Positions 42,869 through 51,521 of a DNA stretch of 64,000 nucleotides are shown here, piece after piece. A program made the position numbers and the translations under genes. Numbering within the stretch: the stretch's first letter is position 1; each line of letters starts with the position of its first letter. Source of the DNA: Candidatus Gastranaerophilales bacterium. Its GTDB lineage: Bacteria; Cyanobacteriota; Vampirovibrionia; Gastranaerophilales; Gastranaerophilaceae. The notes beneath the pieces were generated by a model, which made no database searches, was not told the DNA's origin, and saw only the letters and a list, made by a program, of their open reading frames with translations. The stretch is from positions 1-64,000 of the forward strand of contig CANQRH010000006.1 of the NCBI GenBank assembly GCA_947626225.1, written 5' to 3'.

Positions 42869-43879
42869 TTATTTGCCGATTAGATTTTCAACATCAATAA
42901 CAGTTTTAAGTTTAAGTGCATAAATATCCGAACGATTGAAGTCCTTCATCTTAACCGCGTCCTTTTCAGTCGTGACGATAATGCCTTCGGGAAGTTCATC
43001 CTCGTTGTAACTGTGGTGGTCATCAAAAGTAACTGTTTTATCACAATTTTGTAAAAATGCATAAAACTGTTCGGGCTGACCTATTGCACAGACTGCGGTA
43101 TAAGCTGCATTTTCGGGCAGTTGTTCTTTTGTTTTTATATTGTATATGCAATCCGGTTCAACTTTACATACCGCCGTGTCAACCTTCATTTTTTTTGCCG
43201 TAATTTTGGCAAGTTTTTCGGCTCTTGTATGATTGGTATTTTTGCTTACCACAACAAGTTTGCCGATACGTTTGAAAGCTTCCGGCCCTTCTCTTAAAGG
43301 CCCTGCGGGAAGCAGTTTTTCGTTGCCGAATCCTTTTTCGCTGTCCGTTAATACAATGTCAAGATTGCGGTAAAGTTTTCTGTGCTGAAATCCGTCATCC
43401 AGAATGATTTTTGTTACTTTAAATTTTTCTTTGGCAAACCGTGAGGCTTTGTATCTGTTTTTGCAGGTTATGACAACCGCACCGCAGGTGTTTTTAGCAA
43501 GCCAAAAAGGCTCATCTCCCGCAAGTTTCGCATCATAATATATTTTTTCTCCGTCAGATATAATGTTAATGTTTTTATTGCAAAGCTTTCCGCCGTAACC
43601 TCTTGAGATAATTGCCGTTTTTTCTCCTTTTGAAATAAAATATTTTGCAATCTCGGATACTACGGGGGTTTTGCCGACACCGCCGGTTGTTATGTTACCT
43701 ACTGATATTACAAATGCATCAACTTTCTTAGGTTTTAAGATATTGCAGTCATAAAGCTTGTTTTTTAAACCGCTTCCAAAACCGTAGAAAAACGAAGCAA
43801 ATTCCAGAACCTTTAAAAGTATGCCGCCAGCATCTTTGTTATAATGTATCTTTGTTATTTCCGTTTTGAAATTATTCAT
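42869..43879 (-). CDS. lpxK: Tetraacyldisaccharide 4'-kinase
   Basis: LpxK phosphorylates the lipid A precursor at the 4' position at the inner membrane. The 336-residue protein has an N-terminal amphipathic region, the Walker A loop GNITTGGVGKTP (about 61-72), the RGYGGK motif, DDGFQHRKLYRNLDIVL and LPAGPLREG, all diagnostic. Its presence is direct evidence for lipid A and hence an outer membrane. Its ATG shares one base with the mlaD-like stop (TGATG), so the two are coupled. Confidence 0.95.
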   Translation of the reverse strand: MNNFKTEITKIHYNKDAGGILLKVLEFASFFYGFGSGLKNKLYDCNILKPKKVDAFVISVGNITTGGVGKTPVVSEIAKYFISKGEKTAIISRGYGGKLCNKNINIISDGEKIYYDAKLAGDEPFWLAKNTCGAVVITCKNRYKASRFAKEKFKVTKIILDDGFQHRKLYRNLDIVLTDSEKGFGNEKLLPAGPLREGPEAFKRIGKLVVVSKNTNHTRAEKLAKITAKKMKVDTAVCKVEPDCIYNIKTKEQLPENAAYTAVCAIGQPEQFYAFLQNCDKTVTFDDHHSYNEDELPEGIIVTTEKDAVKMKDFNRSDIYALKLKTVIDVENLIGK

Positions 43880-45240
43880 CAGAACATTAACCTGAACAGT
43901 AAAAATCTTTTGTTAAGTTTCTCGGAAAATTTCCTTAAATTACAAGTAGTAACTTTTGTATCCTCAATTATTGTTTGTAATTCCGTTTTATTTTCGGGTG
44001 TAAGTTTGTTTACGGTATCAAGTGTTGTTGAAATATCCGACATAGCCGTATTTACACTGGCAACCGTACGATTAATATCTTTTTTAAGCTGTTCGTCTTT
44101 AGTTAATGAATTTACGTAACCGCTTATTTCATTTACGTTGTGAGTAATTGCCCGGAAATCTTCCGCCATTGCTTTTGATTCTTCCTCATTACCGAGTATT
44201 TTATTGATATTTTCAGCGAGTTTGTCAAAGGATTCGGCTGAAGTATACAGAGTTTTTTTGAAATGCGGATCTCCGAGAAGGTTGTTAATATTGTATGAAA
44301 GCATGTTAAAATCCGTAGTGGCTTTATCCATCATTACCATTAACTGTCTGATATCACCTTTTGATGTATCAAGCAAATCGTTTAATTTAACCATTGTAAT
44401 GCTGGTTTGTCCGGTCAGTGCATTAATATTAGTTACCGAGGTTTTCAATTCGGCTATGACTTGATCCGATAACAAATCGTTAATTTTTTTATTGGTTTCG
44501 GTTAAAGATTCTGCCGCTCTATACTGCCAATCCATAAAATCCGCTATTCGCATCGGCTCAATAATGGTATAAGGCGAATCCTGAACGGGATACGGCAAAA
44601 CAACATCATCAAGAGTTGAAATTCTTAAAATATTTTGTCCGTTCTCTTTTGCAACCGAGCCTTTCAAAAATTCGGGAAGGATAAGCCCCGGAAGATTTAC
44701 GACATAATCAATTTTGTATGCATAATTTGTTTTAATGGTGTCTTTTACCGTGAAAGGTATTACATCTTTTGAAACTACTTCAATATTTTTTATGGTTCCT
44801 ACATTTACAAACTTTTTGTCCAGTTTCATCTGAACGGCATCATCTTTGTAAAGGATATCTTTTGTTGCCATCGGAATATAAACCGTTCTGGTTCTCGGAG
44901 GAGTTATTTCAAGAAATAATTCACCGATAAGCCCCGACTGTTGTATGGAAAGCATTGATGCTTCAGGGATTTCAATACCGGGTTCGGTTATAACAAATTT
45001 TACTTTTACAAAGCTGTTTTCACCATCGACAAACGGGGTAATTTCTTCAACCTGACCGACTCTTAACCCCATCATTTGAACTCCCGCTCCGGGACGCATG
45101 CCGTTTACGTCTTTAAATACAACTTCTTTTCGGTCTGCTGCGGAAAATGTTCTGCCCTTTACTTTAAATACTACGCCGATTAAAAGAACTATGGCTATTA
45201 GCGTTAAAAGCCCTACTTTGAATGCTGAAGAAAATTTCAT
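43879..45240 (-). CDS. MCE-domain (MlaD-like) lipid transport protein
   Basis: A 453-residue protein with an N-terminal membrane helix (VGLLTLIAIVLLIGVVF) and an MCE domain (VVFKDVNGMRPGAGVQMMGLRVGQV ..., split here as VVFKDVNGM and GAGVQMMGLRVGQV) of the type in MlaD and cyanobacterial Ycf22-like proteins; MCE proteins form hexameric channels for phospholipids between membranes. The long C-terminal part (about 250-440) is helical with heptad-like repeats. I used ATG 45240, preceded by AGGAAGG; further in-frame ATGs at 45261 and 45270 lie at or in the -10. No mlaE/mlaF genes are adjacent. Confidence 0.87.
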   Translation of the reverse strand: MKFSSAFKVGLLTLIAIVLLIGVVFKVKGRTFSAADRKEVVFKDVNGMRPGAGVQMMGLRVGQVEEITPFVDGENSFVKVKFVITEPGIEIPEASMLSIQQSGLIGELFLEITPPRTRTVYIPMATKDILYKDDAVQMKLDKKFVNVGTIKNIEVVSKDVIPFTVKDTIKTNYAYKIDYVVNLPGLILPEFLKGSVAKENGQNILRISTLDDVVLPYPVQDSPYTIIEPMRIADFMDWQYRAAESLTETNKKINDLLSDQVIAELKTSVTNINALTGQTSITMVKLNDLLDTSKGDIRQLMVMMDKATTDFNMLSYNINNLLGDPHFKKTLYTSAESFDKLAENINKILGNEEESKAMAEDFRAITHNVNEISGYVNSLTKDEQLKKDINRTVASVNTAMSDISTTLDTVNKLTPENKTELQTIIEDTKVTTCNLRKFSEKLNKRFLLFRLMF

Positions 45241-45261
45241 ATATACCTTCCTGTTGCTCAT

Positions 45262-45290
45262 ATTATACAAAAAATAACCGAATAAGTAAA
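45262..45290 (-). promoter_or_regulatory. Promoter of mlaD-like/lpxK
   Basis: Minus-strand TTTACT (45285-45290), 17-base spacer, TATAAT (45262-45267). The leader of about 15 bases includes the Shine-Dalgarno site of ATG 45240, which excludes the upstream ATGs. Confidence 0.6.
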
Positions 45291-45371
45291 GGCTCTCTCC
45301 TTTTGCAAATGTTTATGTGATTTATTATATCTTGTGTAATGCTTAGCATTGAAATATTAATTTATTTGTCC

Positions 45372-45377
45372 TAAAAT
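45372..45377 (+). promoter_or_regulatory. -10 element of a leaderless gene
   Basis: TAAAAT is followed by six bases (CCTTCT) and the nth ATG at 45384. No Shine-Dalgarno site. Same geometry as at 4734, 5806, 12407 and 32308. Confidence 0.45.
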
Positions 45378-45383
45378 CCTTCT

Positions 45384-46013
45384 ATGATTGATATTGACAG
45401 AATAGTTGAGTTATTAAAGGATGCAAAACAGCAAAAAAGTGAATTTGTCAATCTTATGGACAGTTTTAATGAGCCGTTTTTGGTTCTTATAGCCTGCATT
45501 TTAAGTCTCAGAACAAATGACAAAACCACTTATCCCGCGACTTTAAGAATGCTTAAACTTGGCAAAACACCCGAAGATTTTGCCGAATGTGATGTAAAAG
45601 AACTTGAAAAAGCTATTTATCCCGTTGGATTTTATTCAAATAAAGCACGTCAAATCGTTGAACTTTCAAAAGAACTGGTCGAAAAATATAATTCAAAGGT
45701 TCCAAAATCCATTGATGAGCTTTGCAAATTTAACGGTGTGGGCAGAAAAACCGCGAACTTAACCATATCAAGAGGATTTAATGAGCCGGCAATATGTGTG
45801 GATGTTCATGTTCACAGAATTTTTAATCGTATAGGATATGTTAAAACCAAAAATCCCGAAGAAACCGAGTTTGCTCTGCGCGAAAAACTTCCGGTTAAAT
45901 ATTGGATTGATATTAACACACTTCTTGTAACGCACGGACAAAATGTATGCAAACCCCTAAAACCGCTTTGCAGTCAATGTCCGATAAAAGATTTTTGTAA
46001 AAAATTAATATAA
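45384..46013 (+). CDS. nth: Endonuclease III
   Basis: A 209-residue DNA glycosylase/AP lyase that removes oxidised pyrimidines. The helix-hairpin-helix FNGVGRKTANLTI carries the catalytic lysine and ICVDVHVHRIFNRIG the catalytic aspartate; the C-terminal CKPLKPLCSQCPIKDFC binds a [4Fe-4S] cluster with C-x6-C-x2-C-x5-C spacing. The segment ILSLRTND replaces the usual ILSAQTTD. Length is normal. Confidence 0.93.
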   Translation: MIDIDRIVELLKDAKQQKSEFVNLMDSFNEPFLVLIACILSLRTNDKTTYPATLRMLKLGKTPEDFAECDVKELEKAIYPVGFYSNKARQIVELSKELVEKYNSKVPKSIDELCKFNGVGRKTANLTISRGFNEPAICVDVHVHRIFNRIGYVKTKNPEETEFALREKLPVKYWIDINTLLVTHGQNVCKPLKPLCSQCPIKDFCKKLI

Positions 46014-46088
46014 CTTTACAAAAAATATATAAAACAGCAATTTTTAAAATTCACGGTATTTATAAATCAGCAAGTAAAGGAGAAATAA

Positions 46089-46556
46089 ATGAAAATATCG
46101 CGCTTAGATTTCGGATGTGTTAAAAATTACTTAAACAGAGGTAAATTGCCTCATGTTGAAATGAATTTTTCTGATTATTCAGGTACTGCAAGAAAACAGC
46201 TTTATCAGGCAAAGGGTGTTATTGAAAATTATGCAAAGCACAACAAAATTCACATAAGTTTTAATGATGTTCCGAAGTCTGATAATATTAGCATGCAGGT
46301 AGAAAAATACAAAACATTTAACAAACCGCTGGCGAAAAAAGATATTGCCGATTTGCCTTATACTCATTATTTCTTAGCTGATGATACGGCTGCGAAATAT
46401 GTATATCCTCATGAACAAAAACTCATCGGAAAGTTACCTATTGTTTCCGCAAATGACGAATTGAAAACTTATGAACGTATAGCAAAAACGGAAGATAATT
46501 TCCTCAGACATGTTTACAGAACACTTGAAGAATTGACCGGCAAGGTTTTGAAGTAA
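46089..46556 (+). CDS. Protein of unknown function (155 aa)
   Basis: A basic, soluble-looking protein of 155 residues with no signal, membrane helix or recognised motif. It has a central DLPYTHYFLADDTAAKYVYP segment and a helical C-terminus (DNFLRHVYRTLEELTGKVL). AAAGGAG precedes the ATG. It stands between nth and the hydrogenase operon, with its own upstream gap of 75 bases; no relation to either neighbour is evident. Confidence 0.65.
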   Translation: MKISRLDFGCVKNYLNRGKLPHVEMNFSDYSGTARKQLYQAKGVIENYAKHNKIHISFNDVPKSDNISMQVEKYKTFNKPLAKKDIADLPYTHYFLADDTAAKYVYPHEQKLIGKLPIVSANDELKTYERIAKTEDNFLRHVYRTLEELTGKVLK

Positions 46557-46587
46557 CTTGATTTTAAAATAACGATGTGTCATAATT

Positions 46588-46628
46588 CTGTTAAGATTGT
46601 TAACAGCAATCGCGGTTAATTATATATA
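46588..46628 (+). promoter_or_regulatory. Inverted-repeat operator and promoter of the hydrogenase operon
   Basis: CTGTTAA (46588-46594), spacer GATTG, TTAACAG (46600-46606) is a perfect 7-bp inverted repeat. Its right arm supplies a -35-like TTAACA (46600-46605), 17 bases before TATATA (46623-46628), so a bound protein would block the promoter. The half-sites resemble those of the NADH sensor Rex (TTGTTAA...TTAACAA), though the spacing is one base longer than in the common clostridial form. Confidence 0.5.
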
Positions 46629-46642
46629 AACAGGAGTTTGAC

Positions 46643-47137
46643 ATGAGTGTAGAAAATCCGAGTAAAATCAACACATCAAAATTAGATGAGATTTTGCAGT
46701 CTTATGATTACAAAAAATCTAACCTGATTGCGATTTTACAGAAAGTTCAGGAAGTTTACCGATATCTTCCCGAAGATGCAATGATTTATATCGGCACAAA
46801 AATAGAAGGCTTATCTCCTGCAACGGTTTTCGGAGTTGCAACTTTTTATGCGCAATTCTCGCTTGAACCTAAAGGGAAGTATGAAATTAAAGTATGCGAC
46901 GGTACAGCCTGCCACGTTAGAGGCTCGATGCCCGTACTTAACGCTATCAGAGCAAAACTTGATATGCCTCAGGGTAAATTGACCAGTGATAACGGTCTTT
47001 TCTCCCTTGAAACAGTAAGTTGTCTGGGAGCCTGCGGACTTGCACCGGTCGTCGTTATTAACGGCAAGGTATATCCTCAAATGACATCCGATGCTATTAC
47101 TATAGTACTGGATACCTTGTTGAAGGAGGAGGGTTAA
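46643..47137 (+). CDS. hydC: Electron-bifurcating hydrogenase subunit HydC (NuoE-like)
   Basis: A 164-residue thioredoxin-like [2Fe-2S] protein of the NuoE/HndA family. KVCDGTACHVRGS and ETVSCLGACGLAPVVVING carry the four cluster cysteines (C-x4-C ... C-x3-C). It forms the small electron-entry subunit of a NAD(H)-linked [FeFe] hydrogenase. AGGAG precedes the ATG. hydB begins immediately after its stop codon. Confidence 0.93.
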   Translation: MSVENPSKINTSKLDEILQSYDYKKSNLIAILQKVQEVYRYLPEDAMIYIGTKIEGLSPATVFGVATFYAQFSLEPKGKYEIKVCDGTACHVRGSMPVLNAIRAKLDMPQGKLTSDNGLFSLETVSCLGACGLAPVVVINGKVYPQMTSDAITIVLDTLLKEEG

Positions 47138-49000
47138 ATGGAAAAAACAGCATTAAATATTAATATACAGGAAGAACAAACCAAAGCGAAAGAAGCAATT
47201 TCCAAACAGGGCTTGCGTGTTCTTGTCTGTGCCGGAACGGGTTGTGTCGCAAACGGCTCGTTAAAAGTAATTGAAAAATTCAAAGAACTCGGTGCTGATG
47301 TTGCAGTATTGAACGATTACGATAAAATGACGGTTGTCCCCACGGGATGCCACGGCTTTTGTGAACAGGGCGTACTCGTTGTAATTCCCGATATGCATGT
47401 TACATATGTAAAAGTTAAGGAAAGCGACGTCGAAGAAATCTACGAAAGCCACATAAAAAATAATAAACCCGTAGAAAGATTATTATATGTTGATCCAAAA
47501 ACGCATGAACATGTTATGGACGATGAACATATTAATTTCTACGCAAAACAGACAAGAACCGCACTTGCAAACTGCGGAAACATCAACGCGGAATGCATTG
47601 ACGAAGCAATTGCGGTAAGAGGTTATGAAGCTTTGGCAAAAGTATTGGAAGAAAATAATCCCGATTCGGTAATTGAAACAATAGAAAAATCGGGACTAAG
47701 AGGCAGAGGCGGCGGCGGTTTCCCCACGGGCAGAAAATGGAGATTTACCGCGGCTAACAGAGGCGGTAAATCATATATTGTCTGCAACGGAGATGAAGGT
47801 GACCCGGGGGCGTTTATGGACAGATCCGTTATGGAAGGCGATCCGCACAAACTCCTTGAAGGTATGGCAATAGCGGCATTTGCAATCGGTGCCGATGAAG
47901 GTTACATCTATGTTCGTGCAGAATATCCGCTCGCAATTAAACGATTGAGAAAAGCTATTAAAGATGCCGAAGAAAGACATTTTTTAGGAAAAAATATTAT
48001 GGGAAGCGATTTCTCGCTTGACATTCATATTAAAGAAGGTGCCGGAGCTTTTGTTTGCGGTGAAGAAACCGCACTTATGGCATCTATTGAAGGTGAACGC
48101 GGAATGCCCAGGCCAAAACCGCCTTTCCCTGCTAATAAAGGACTTTTCGGACGCCCGACATTGATTAATAACGTTGAAACTCTTGCAAACGTTCCGGTCA
48201 TAATCCTTAACGGTGCTGACTGGTTTGCTAAAATGGGTACCGAAACCTCCAAGGGTACAAAAACATTCGCACTTACGGGCGAAGTTAACAATACCGGACT
48301 TATAGAAGTTCCGATGGGTACGACTTTGAGAGAAATCGTATTTGATATCGGAGGCGGAATGCGTGACGGTAAGAAGTTTAAAGCCGTTCAAATCGGCGGT
48401 CCTTCAGGCGGATGCTTAACCGAAGAACACCTTGATATTCCGATGGATTACGACAACCTTATAAAAGCAGGTGCAATGGTCGGCTCAGGCGGACTTGTCG
48501 TAATGAGTGACAAGACTTGTATTGTCGAAGTCGCAAGATTCTTTATGAATTTTACCCAGAATGAAAGCTGCGGTAAGTGCGTTCCGTGCCGTGAAGGTAC
48601 TAAAAACATGCTCAAAATCCTTGAAAAAATTGTTGCCGGTAAAGGTGAAATGAAGGATTTGGAATTGCTGGAAGAACTTGCCGTAGCGGTAAAAGACGGC
48701 TCGTTATGCGGTCTGGGTAAAACCGCACCTAATCCCGTTCTTTCAACTTTGAAGTACTTCAGGGATGAATATATCGCACATATTAAAGATAAAAAATGTC
48801 CTGCAGGTGTTTGTACCGCTATGAAAAAGATTGTTATTCAGGAATCTTTGTGCAAGGGCTGTACAAAATGTGCAAGAACTTGCCCTGTAGGTGCAATTGA
48901 CGGAACCGTTAAAAATCCGCATCACATTAATCAGGATAAATGTATTAAATGTGAAGCTTGTTTGAAAAACTGTCCGTTCAAGGCAATTGTTTTGGAATAA
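47138..49000 (+). CDS. hydB: Electron-bifurcating hydrogenase subunit HydB (NuoF-like)
   Basis: A 620-residue flavoprotein. An N-terminal thioredoxin-like [2Fe-2S] domain (CAGTGCVANG ... GCHGFCEQG) leads to the NuoF core with NADH/FMN motifs GLRGRGGGGFPTGRKW and CNGDEGDPGAFMDR, the GAGAYICGEE-like EGAGAFVCGEETAL, and the [4Fe-4S] site ESCGKCVPCREGTK. The C-terminus adds two ferredoxin clusters (CKGCTKCARTCPVGAI and CIKCEACLKNCPFKAI). This full HydB plan matches bifurcating HydABC, which couples NADH and reduced ferredoxin to H2. GAAGGAGGAGG precedes the ATG. Confidence 0.95.
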   Translation: MEKTALNINIQEEQTKAKEAISKQGLRVLVCAGTGCVANGSLKVIEKFKELGADVAVLNDYDKMTVVPTGCHGFCEQGVLVVIPDMHVTYVKVKESDVEEIYESHIKNNKPVERLLYVDPKTHEHVMDDEHINFYAKQTRTALANCGNINAECIDEAIAVRGYEALAKVLEENNPDSVIETIEKSGLRGRGGGGFPTGRKWRFTAANRGGKSYIVCNGDEGDPGAFMDRSVMEGDPHKLLEGMAIAAFAIGADEGYIYVRAEYPLAIKRLRKAIKDAEERHFLGKNIMGSDFSLDIHIKEGAGAFVCGEETALMASIEGERGMPRPKPPFPANKGLFGRPTLINNVETLANVPVIILNGADWFAKMGTETSKGTKTFALTGEVNNTGLIEVPMGTTLREIVFDIGGGMRDGKKFKAVQIGGPSGGCLTEEHLDIPMDYDNLIKAGAMVGSGGLVVMSDKTCIVEVARFFMNFTQNESCGKCVPCREGTKNMLKILEKIVAGKGEMKDLELLEELAVAVKDGSLCGLGKTAPNPVLSTLKYFRDEYIAHIKDKKCPAGVCTAMKKIVIQESLCKGCTKCARTCPVGAIDGTVKNPHHINQDKCIKCEACLKNCPFKAIVLE

Positions 49001-49018
49001 AAAATAAAGGATAAAAAA

Positions 49019-50770
49019 ATGAGTGATAAAAAAACATTATTTATAGACGGAAAAGAAGTTGAATTTACGGACGAACCAAACCTTCTTGAAGTAATAAGAA
49101 AGGCGGGATTGAATGTTCCGACATTCTGTTATCGTCCTGATTTAACTACATTCGGCGCCTGCAGAATGTGCGTTGTTGAAGTCGAAGGCAGAGGAATACA
49201 ATCATCCTGTACAATGCCTCCCGAAGCAGGTTTGAAAATTCATATTAACACTGAAAGAACAAGAAGAATCAGAAAAACCGTTCTGGAACTCCTTCTTGCA
49301 AACCATGACAAAAGCTGTTTAACATGTGATAAATCAGGTAAATGCGAACTTCAGCAGTATGCTGAAGAATACGGCATCAGACAAATCAGATATCCAGATA
49401 AAGCTCAGGAAGATTATCTGCCGATAGATGATTCAAGTCCTTCACTTGTTCGTGATCCGAATAAATGTATTCTCTGCGGTGCTTGTGTCAGAGCTTGCTC
49501 GGAATTTCAGGGACATTCGGTTTTGGGATTTGCAAACCGCGGTTCAAAAACGGTTGTTCAGCCGATGAACGGCAGACCGCTCGGACAGGTTGACTGTGTT
49601 AACTGCGGTCAATGCGCTGCCGTTTGCCCGACCGGTGCTTTGACTATCAAATCTGATATAGAAAAAGTTTGGAGCGAAATTACCAATCCCGATAAAAAAG
49701 TTGCAGTTCAAATGGCTCCGGCAACAAGAGTTGCGTTGGGTGAACTTTTCGGACTTAAACCCGGTGAAAATATTATCGGCAAAATGAATGCGGCACTCAG
49801 AAAAATAGGTTTTGACTTAATCTTTGATACAAATTTCGGAGCGGATTTAACTATTATGGAAGAAGCTTCCGAATTTCTGGAAAGACTGAAATCAGGGCAA
49901 AATCTTCCTCTGTTTACATCTTGCTGTCCGGCTTGGGTAAAATATCTTGAAGATCAGCATCCGGATATGCTTCATCATCTTTCAAGCTGTAAATCTCCGA
50001 TGGGTATGTTATCACCGGTTTTGAAAGAACTTGTTCCTCAAAACTTTGATATTGCACGGGAAAATTTGACGGTAGTTGCAATTATGCCGTGTACCGCCAA
50101 AAAGTATGAGTGCAAACGTCCGGAATTTTCTAAAGACGGTGTCCCTTATACCGATTATGTGCTTACAACTCAGGAACTCGGCAGAATGATTAAAGAAGCC
50201 GGGATTGACTTCAATTCTCTTGAACCTGAATGCAATGATTCTCCGTTTGGTGAGTATACCGGTGCCGGAACAATCTTCGGTGCATCAGGCGGTGTTGCCG
50301 AAGCTGCCGTCAGAACGGCCTATGAATTTGCAACGGGCGAGACTTTGAATGATGTTGATATCAAAGATATGAGAGGTACTTCTAACAGATGCCGTGATAT
50401 TGAGCTTGATTTGAAAGGTACAAAACTCGTTGTCAGAGTTGTTTCTACTTTGAAAGAAGCTGAAAAATCAATCCGCGAAATCAAAGAAGGCAAGGCACAA
50501 TTCCAGATGCTTGAAGTTATGGCTTGCCCCGGCGGCTGTATCAACGGCGGCGGACAGCCTCAAAGTTGCAATGACAGCTCAATTAAGGGCGAACGTGCTC
50601 AAGGATTGTATAAAGAAGATGCGGAACTTCCTTGCCGTAAATCACATTACAATCCTTCCGTCAGAAAACTTTATAACGAATATCTTGAAGAACCGAATTC
50701 ACATAAAGCGCATGAACTGCTTCATACGGTTTACAAAGACAAATTTAAAGGTTCTTATAAGGATGTATAA
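49019..50770 (+). CDS. hydA: [FeFe] hydrogenase catalytic subunit HydA (group A)
   Basis: A 583-residue hydrogenase. In order: plant-type [2Fe-2S] (FGACRMCVVEV ... SSCTMP), the His-Cys [4Fe-4S] motif HDKSCLTCDKSGKCELQ, two [4Fe-4S] clusters (CILCGACVRAC, CVNCGQCAAVCPTGAL), then the H-cluster domain with the three signatures TSCCPAW, MPCTAKKYE and MACPGGCINGGGQP, all cysteines present. The C-terminal small-subunit segment (SHKAHELLHTVY) is fused. It should be active in H2 production or uptake with HydB and HydC. The maturases HydE, HydF and HydG are not in the window. Confidence 0.97.
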   Translation: MSDKKTLFIDGKEVEFTDEPNLLEVIRKAGLNVPTFCYRPDLTTFGACRMCVVEVEGRGIQSSCTMPPEAGLKIHINTERTRRIRKTVLELLLANHDKSCLTCDKSGKCELQQYAEEYGIRQIRYPDKAQEDYLPIDDSSPSLVRDPNKCILCGACVRACSEFQGHSVLGFANRGSKTVVQPMNGRPLGQVDCVNCGQCAAVCPTGALTIKSDIEKVWSEITNPDKKVAVQMAPATRVALGELFGLKPGENIIGKMNAALRKIGFDLIFDTNFGADLTIMEEASEFLERLKSGQNLPLFTSCCPAWVKYLEDQHPDMLHHLSSCKSPMGMLSPVLKELVPQNFDIARENLTVVAIMPCTAKKYECKRPEFSKDGVPYTDYVLTTQELGRMIKEAGIDFNSLEPECNDSPFGEYTGAGTIFGASGGVAEAAVRTAYEFATGETLNDVDIKDMRGTSNRCRDIELDLKGTKLVVRVVSTLKEAEKSIREIKEGKAQFQMLEVMACPGGCINGGGQPQSCNDSSIKGERAQGLYKEDAELPCRKSHYNPSVRKLYNEYLEEPNSHKAHELLHTVYKDKFKGSYKDV

Positions 50771-50772
50771 AC

Positions 50773-50804
50773 AAAAAACTCACCTTGAAAAAGGTGAGTT
50801 TTTT
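50773..50804. terminator. Bidirectional terminator between hydA and ompH
   Basis: A 14-bp stem AAAAAACTCACCTT (50773-50786), loop GAAA, AAGGTGAGTTTTTT (50791-50804), with A and T tracts for both strands. Confidence 0.92.
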
Positions 50805-50820
50805 TAAGAAATTTATTTTT

Positions 50821-51282
50821 TTATTTAACGGCTTTTTTAACGGCTTCGGTAATGTCATCTCCGCCGTATAAAACAACGCCTTTTGCAAGTACTATATCAT
50901 AGTGAAGTGCTTTTGCCTGAGCTGCGATTTGATTTGAAATTGCCGTATCCAGTGCGGAAAGCTTAGTTGCATAATTTTTGTCCATTGCTTCTTTTTTATT
51001 TTTCAATTCTTTATTATATTTTTCTTCAAGCGCCTGTTTTTTCTTTACATCGGTTGTTGCCGCAACTTCTTTTCTTGCTTTTTCAACAAATGTAACGATT
51101 TCTTTAGTTTTAGCCTGTTGTTCTTTTTTGAGTGCTTGAACTTGAGATGAAGAATTTACAACCTGTTGAACATCAACTACTGCAATTTTTGATGCAACAT
51201 CAGACATCGCAAAATTGTTTACTGATAAGCCGATTACAAATGCCGTAATCCCAAGCGATAAAAATTTGATTTTGTTATTCAT
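50821..51282 (-). CDS. OmpH/Skp-family periplasmic chaperone
   Basis: A 153-residue protein with a signal peptide (FLSLGITAFVIGLSVNNFAM) and the OmpH pattern: an N-terminal strand IAVVDVQQVVNSSSQ, two long charged helices forming the coiled-coil tentacles (about 50-120) and a C-terminal strand YDIVLAKGVVLYGGDDIT. Skp-like proteins hold outer-membrane barrels in the periplasm. AAGGAG precedes the ATG. It is divergent from the tpsB barrel gene, a plausible client. Confidence 0.87.
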   Translation of the reverse strand: MNNKIKFLSLGITAFVIGLSVNNFAMSDVASKIAVVDVQQVVNSSSQVQALKKEQQAKTKEIVTFVEKARKEVAATTDVKKKQALEEKYNKELKNKKEAMDKNYATKLSALDTAISNQIAAQAKALHYDIVLAKGVVLYGGDDITEAVKKAVK

Positions 51283-51308
51283 AAACTTCTCCTTTTAATA
51301 AAATAAAA

Positions 51309-51345
51309 ATGCAATACAACAAAAGATTGATTTTTGTAATTGCAT
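51309..51345. other. Inverted repeat in the ompH-tpsB intergenic region
   Basis: ATGCAAT (51309-51315) and ATTGCAT (51339-51345) pair perfectly and the inner bases (CAAAA with TTTTTG) extend the stem, leaving a short loop. It lies in the leader of ompH, 27 bases before its ATG. It could be an mRNA hairpin or a protein site. The rest of this 239-base gap shows only promoters. Confidence 0.4.
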
Positions 51346-51358
51346 CTTTACATGAAAG

Positions 51359-51388
51359 ACTATATCATATATAATGATAACAGGTCAA
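51359..51388 (-). promoter_or_regulatory. Promoter of ompH
   Basis: Minus-strand TTGACC (51383-51388), spacer of 18, TATAGT (51359-51364), giving a leader of about 70 bases that includes the inverted repeat. Confidence 0.55.
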
Positions 51389-51521
51389 GTTGAAATTCTT
51401 GCTGATAATTAATTTTTGTTACCAAATTGTAATAAAAGTTAAAAAAATATTTATATTTCTGCTCTTTAGCGCAAGAATATAAATTGACCGGACTTTAATA
51501 TATTACAGAAAAGGTGAATAA

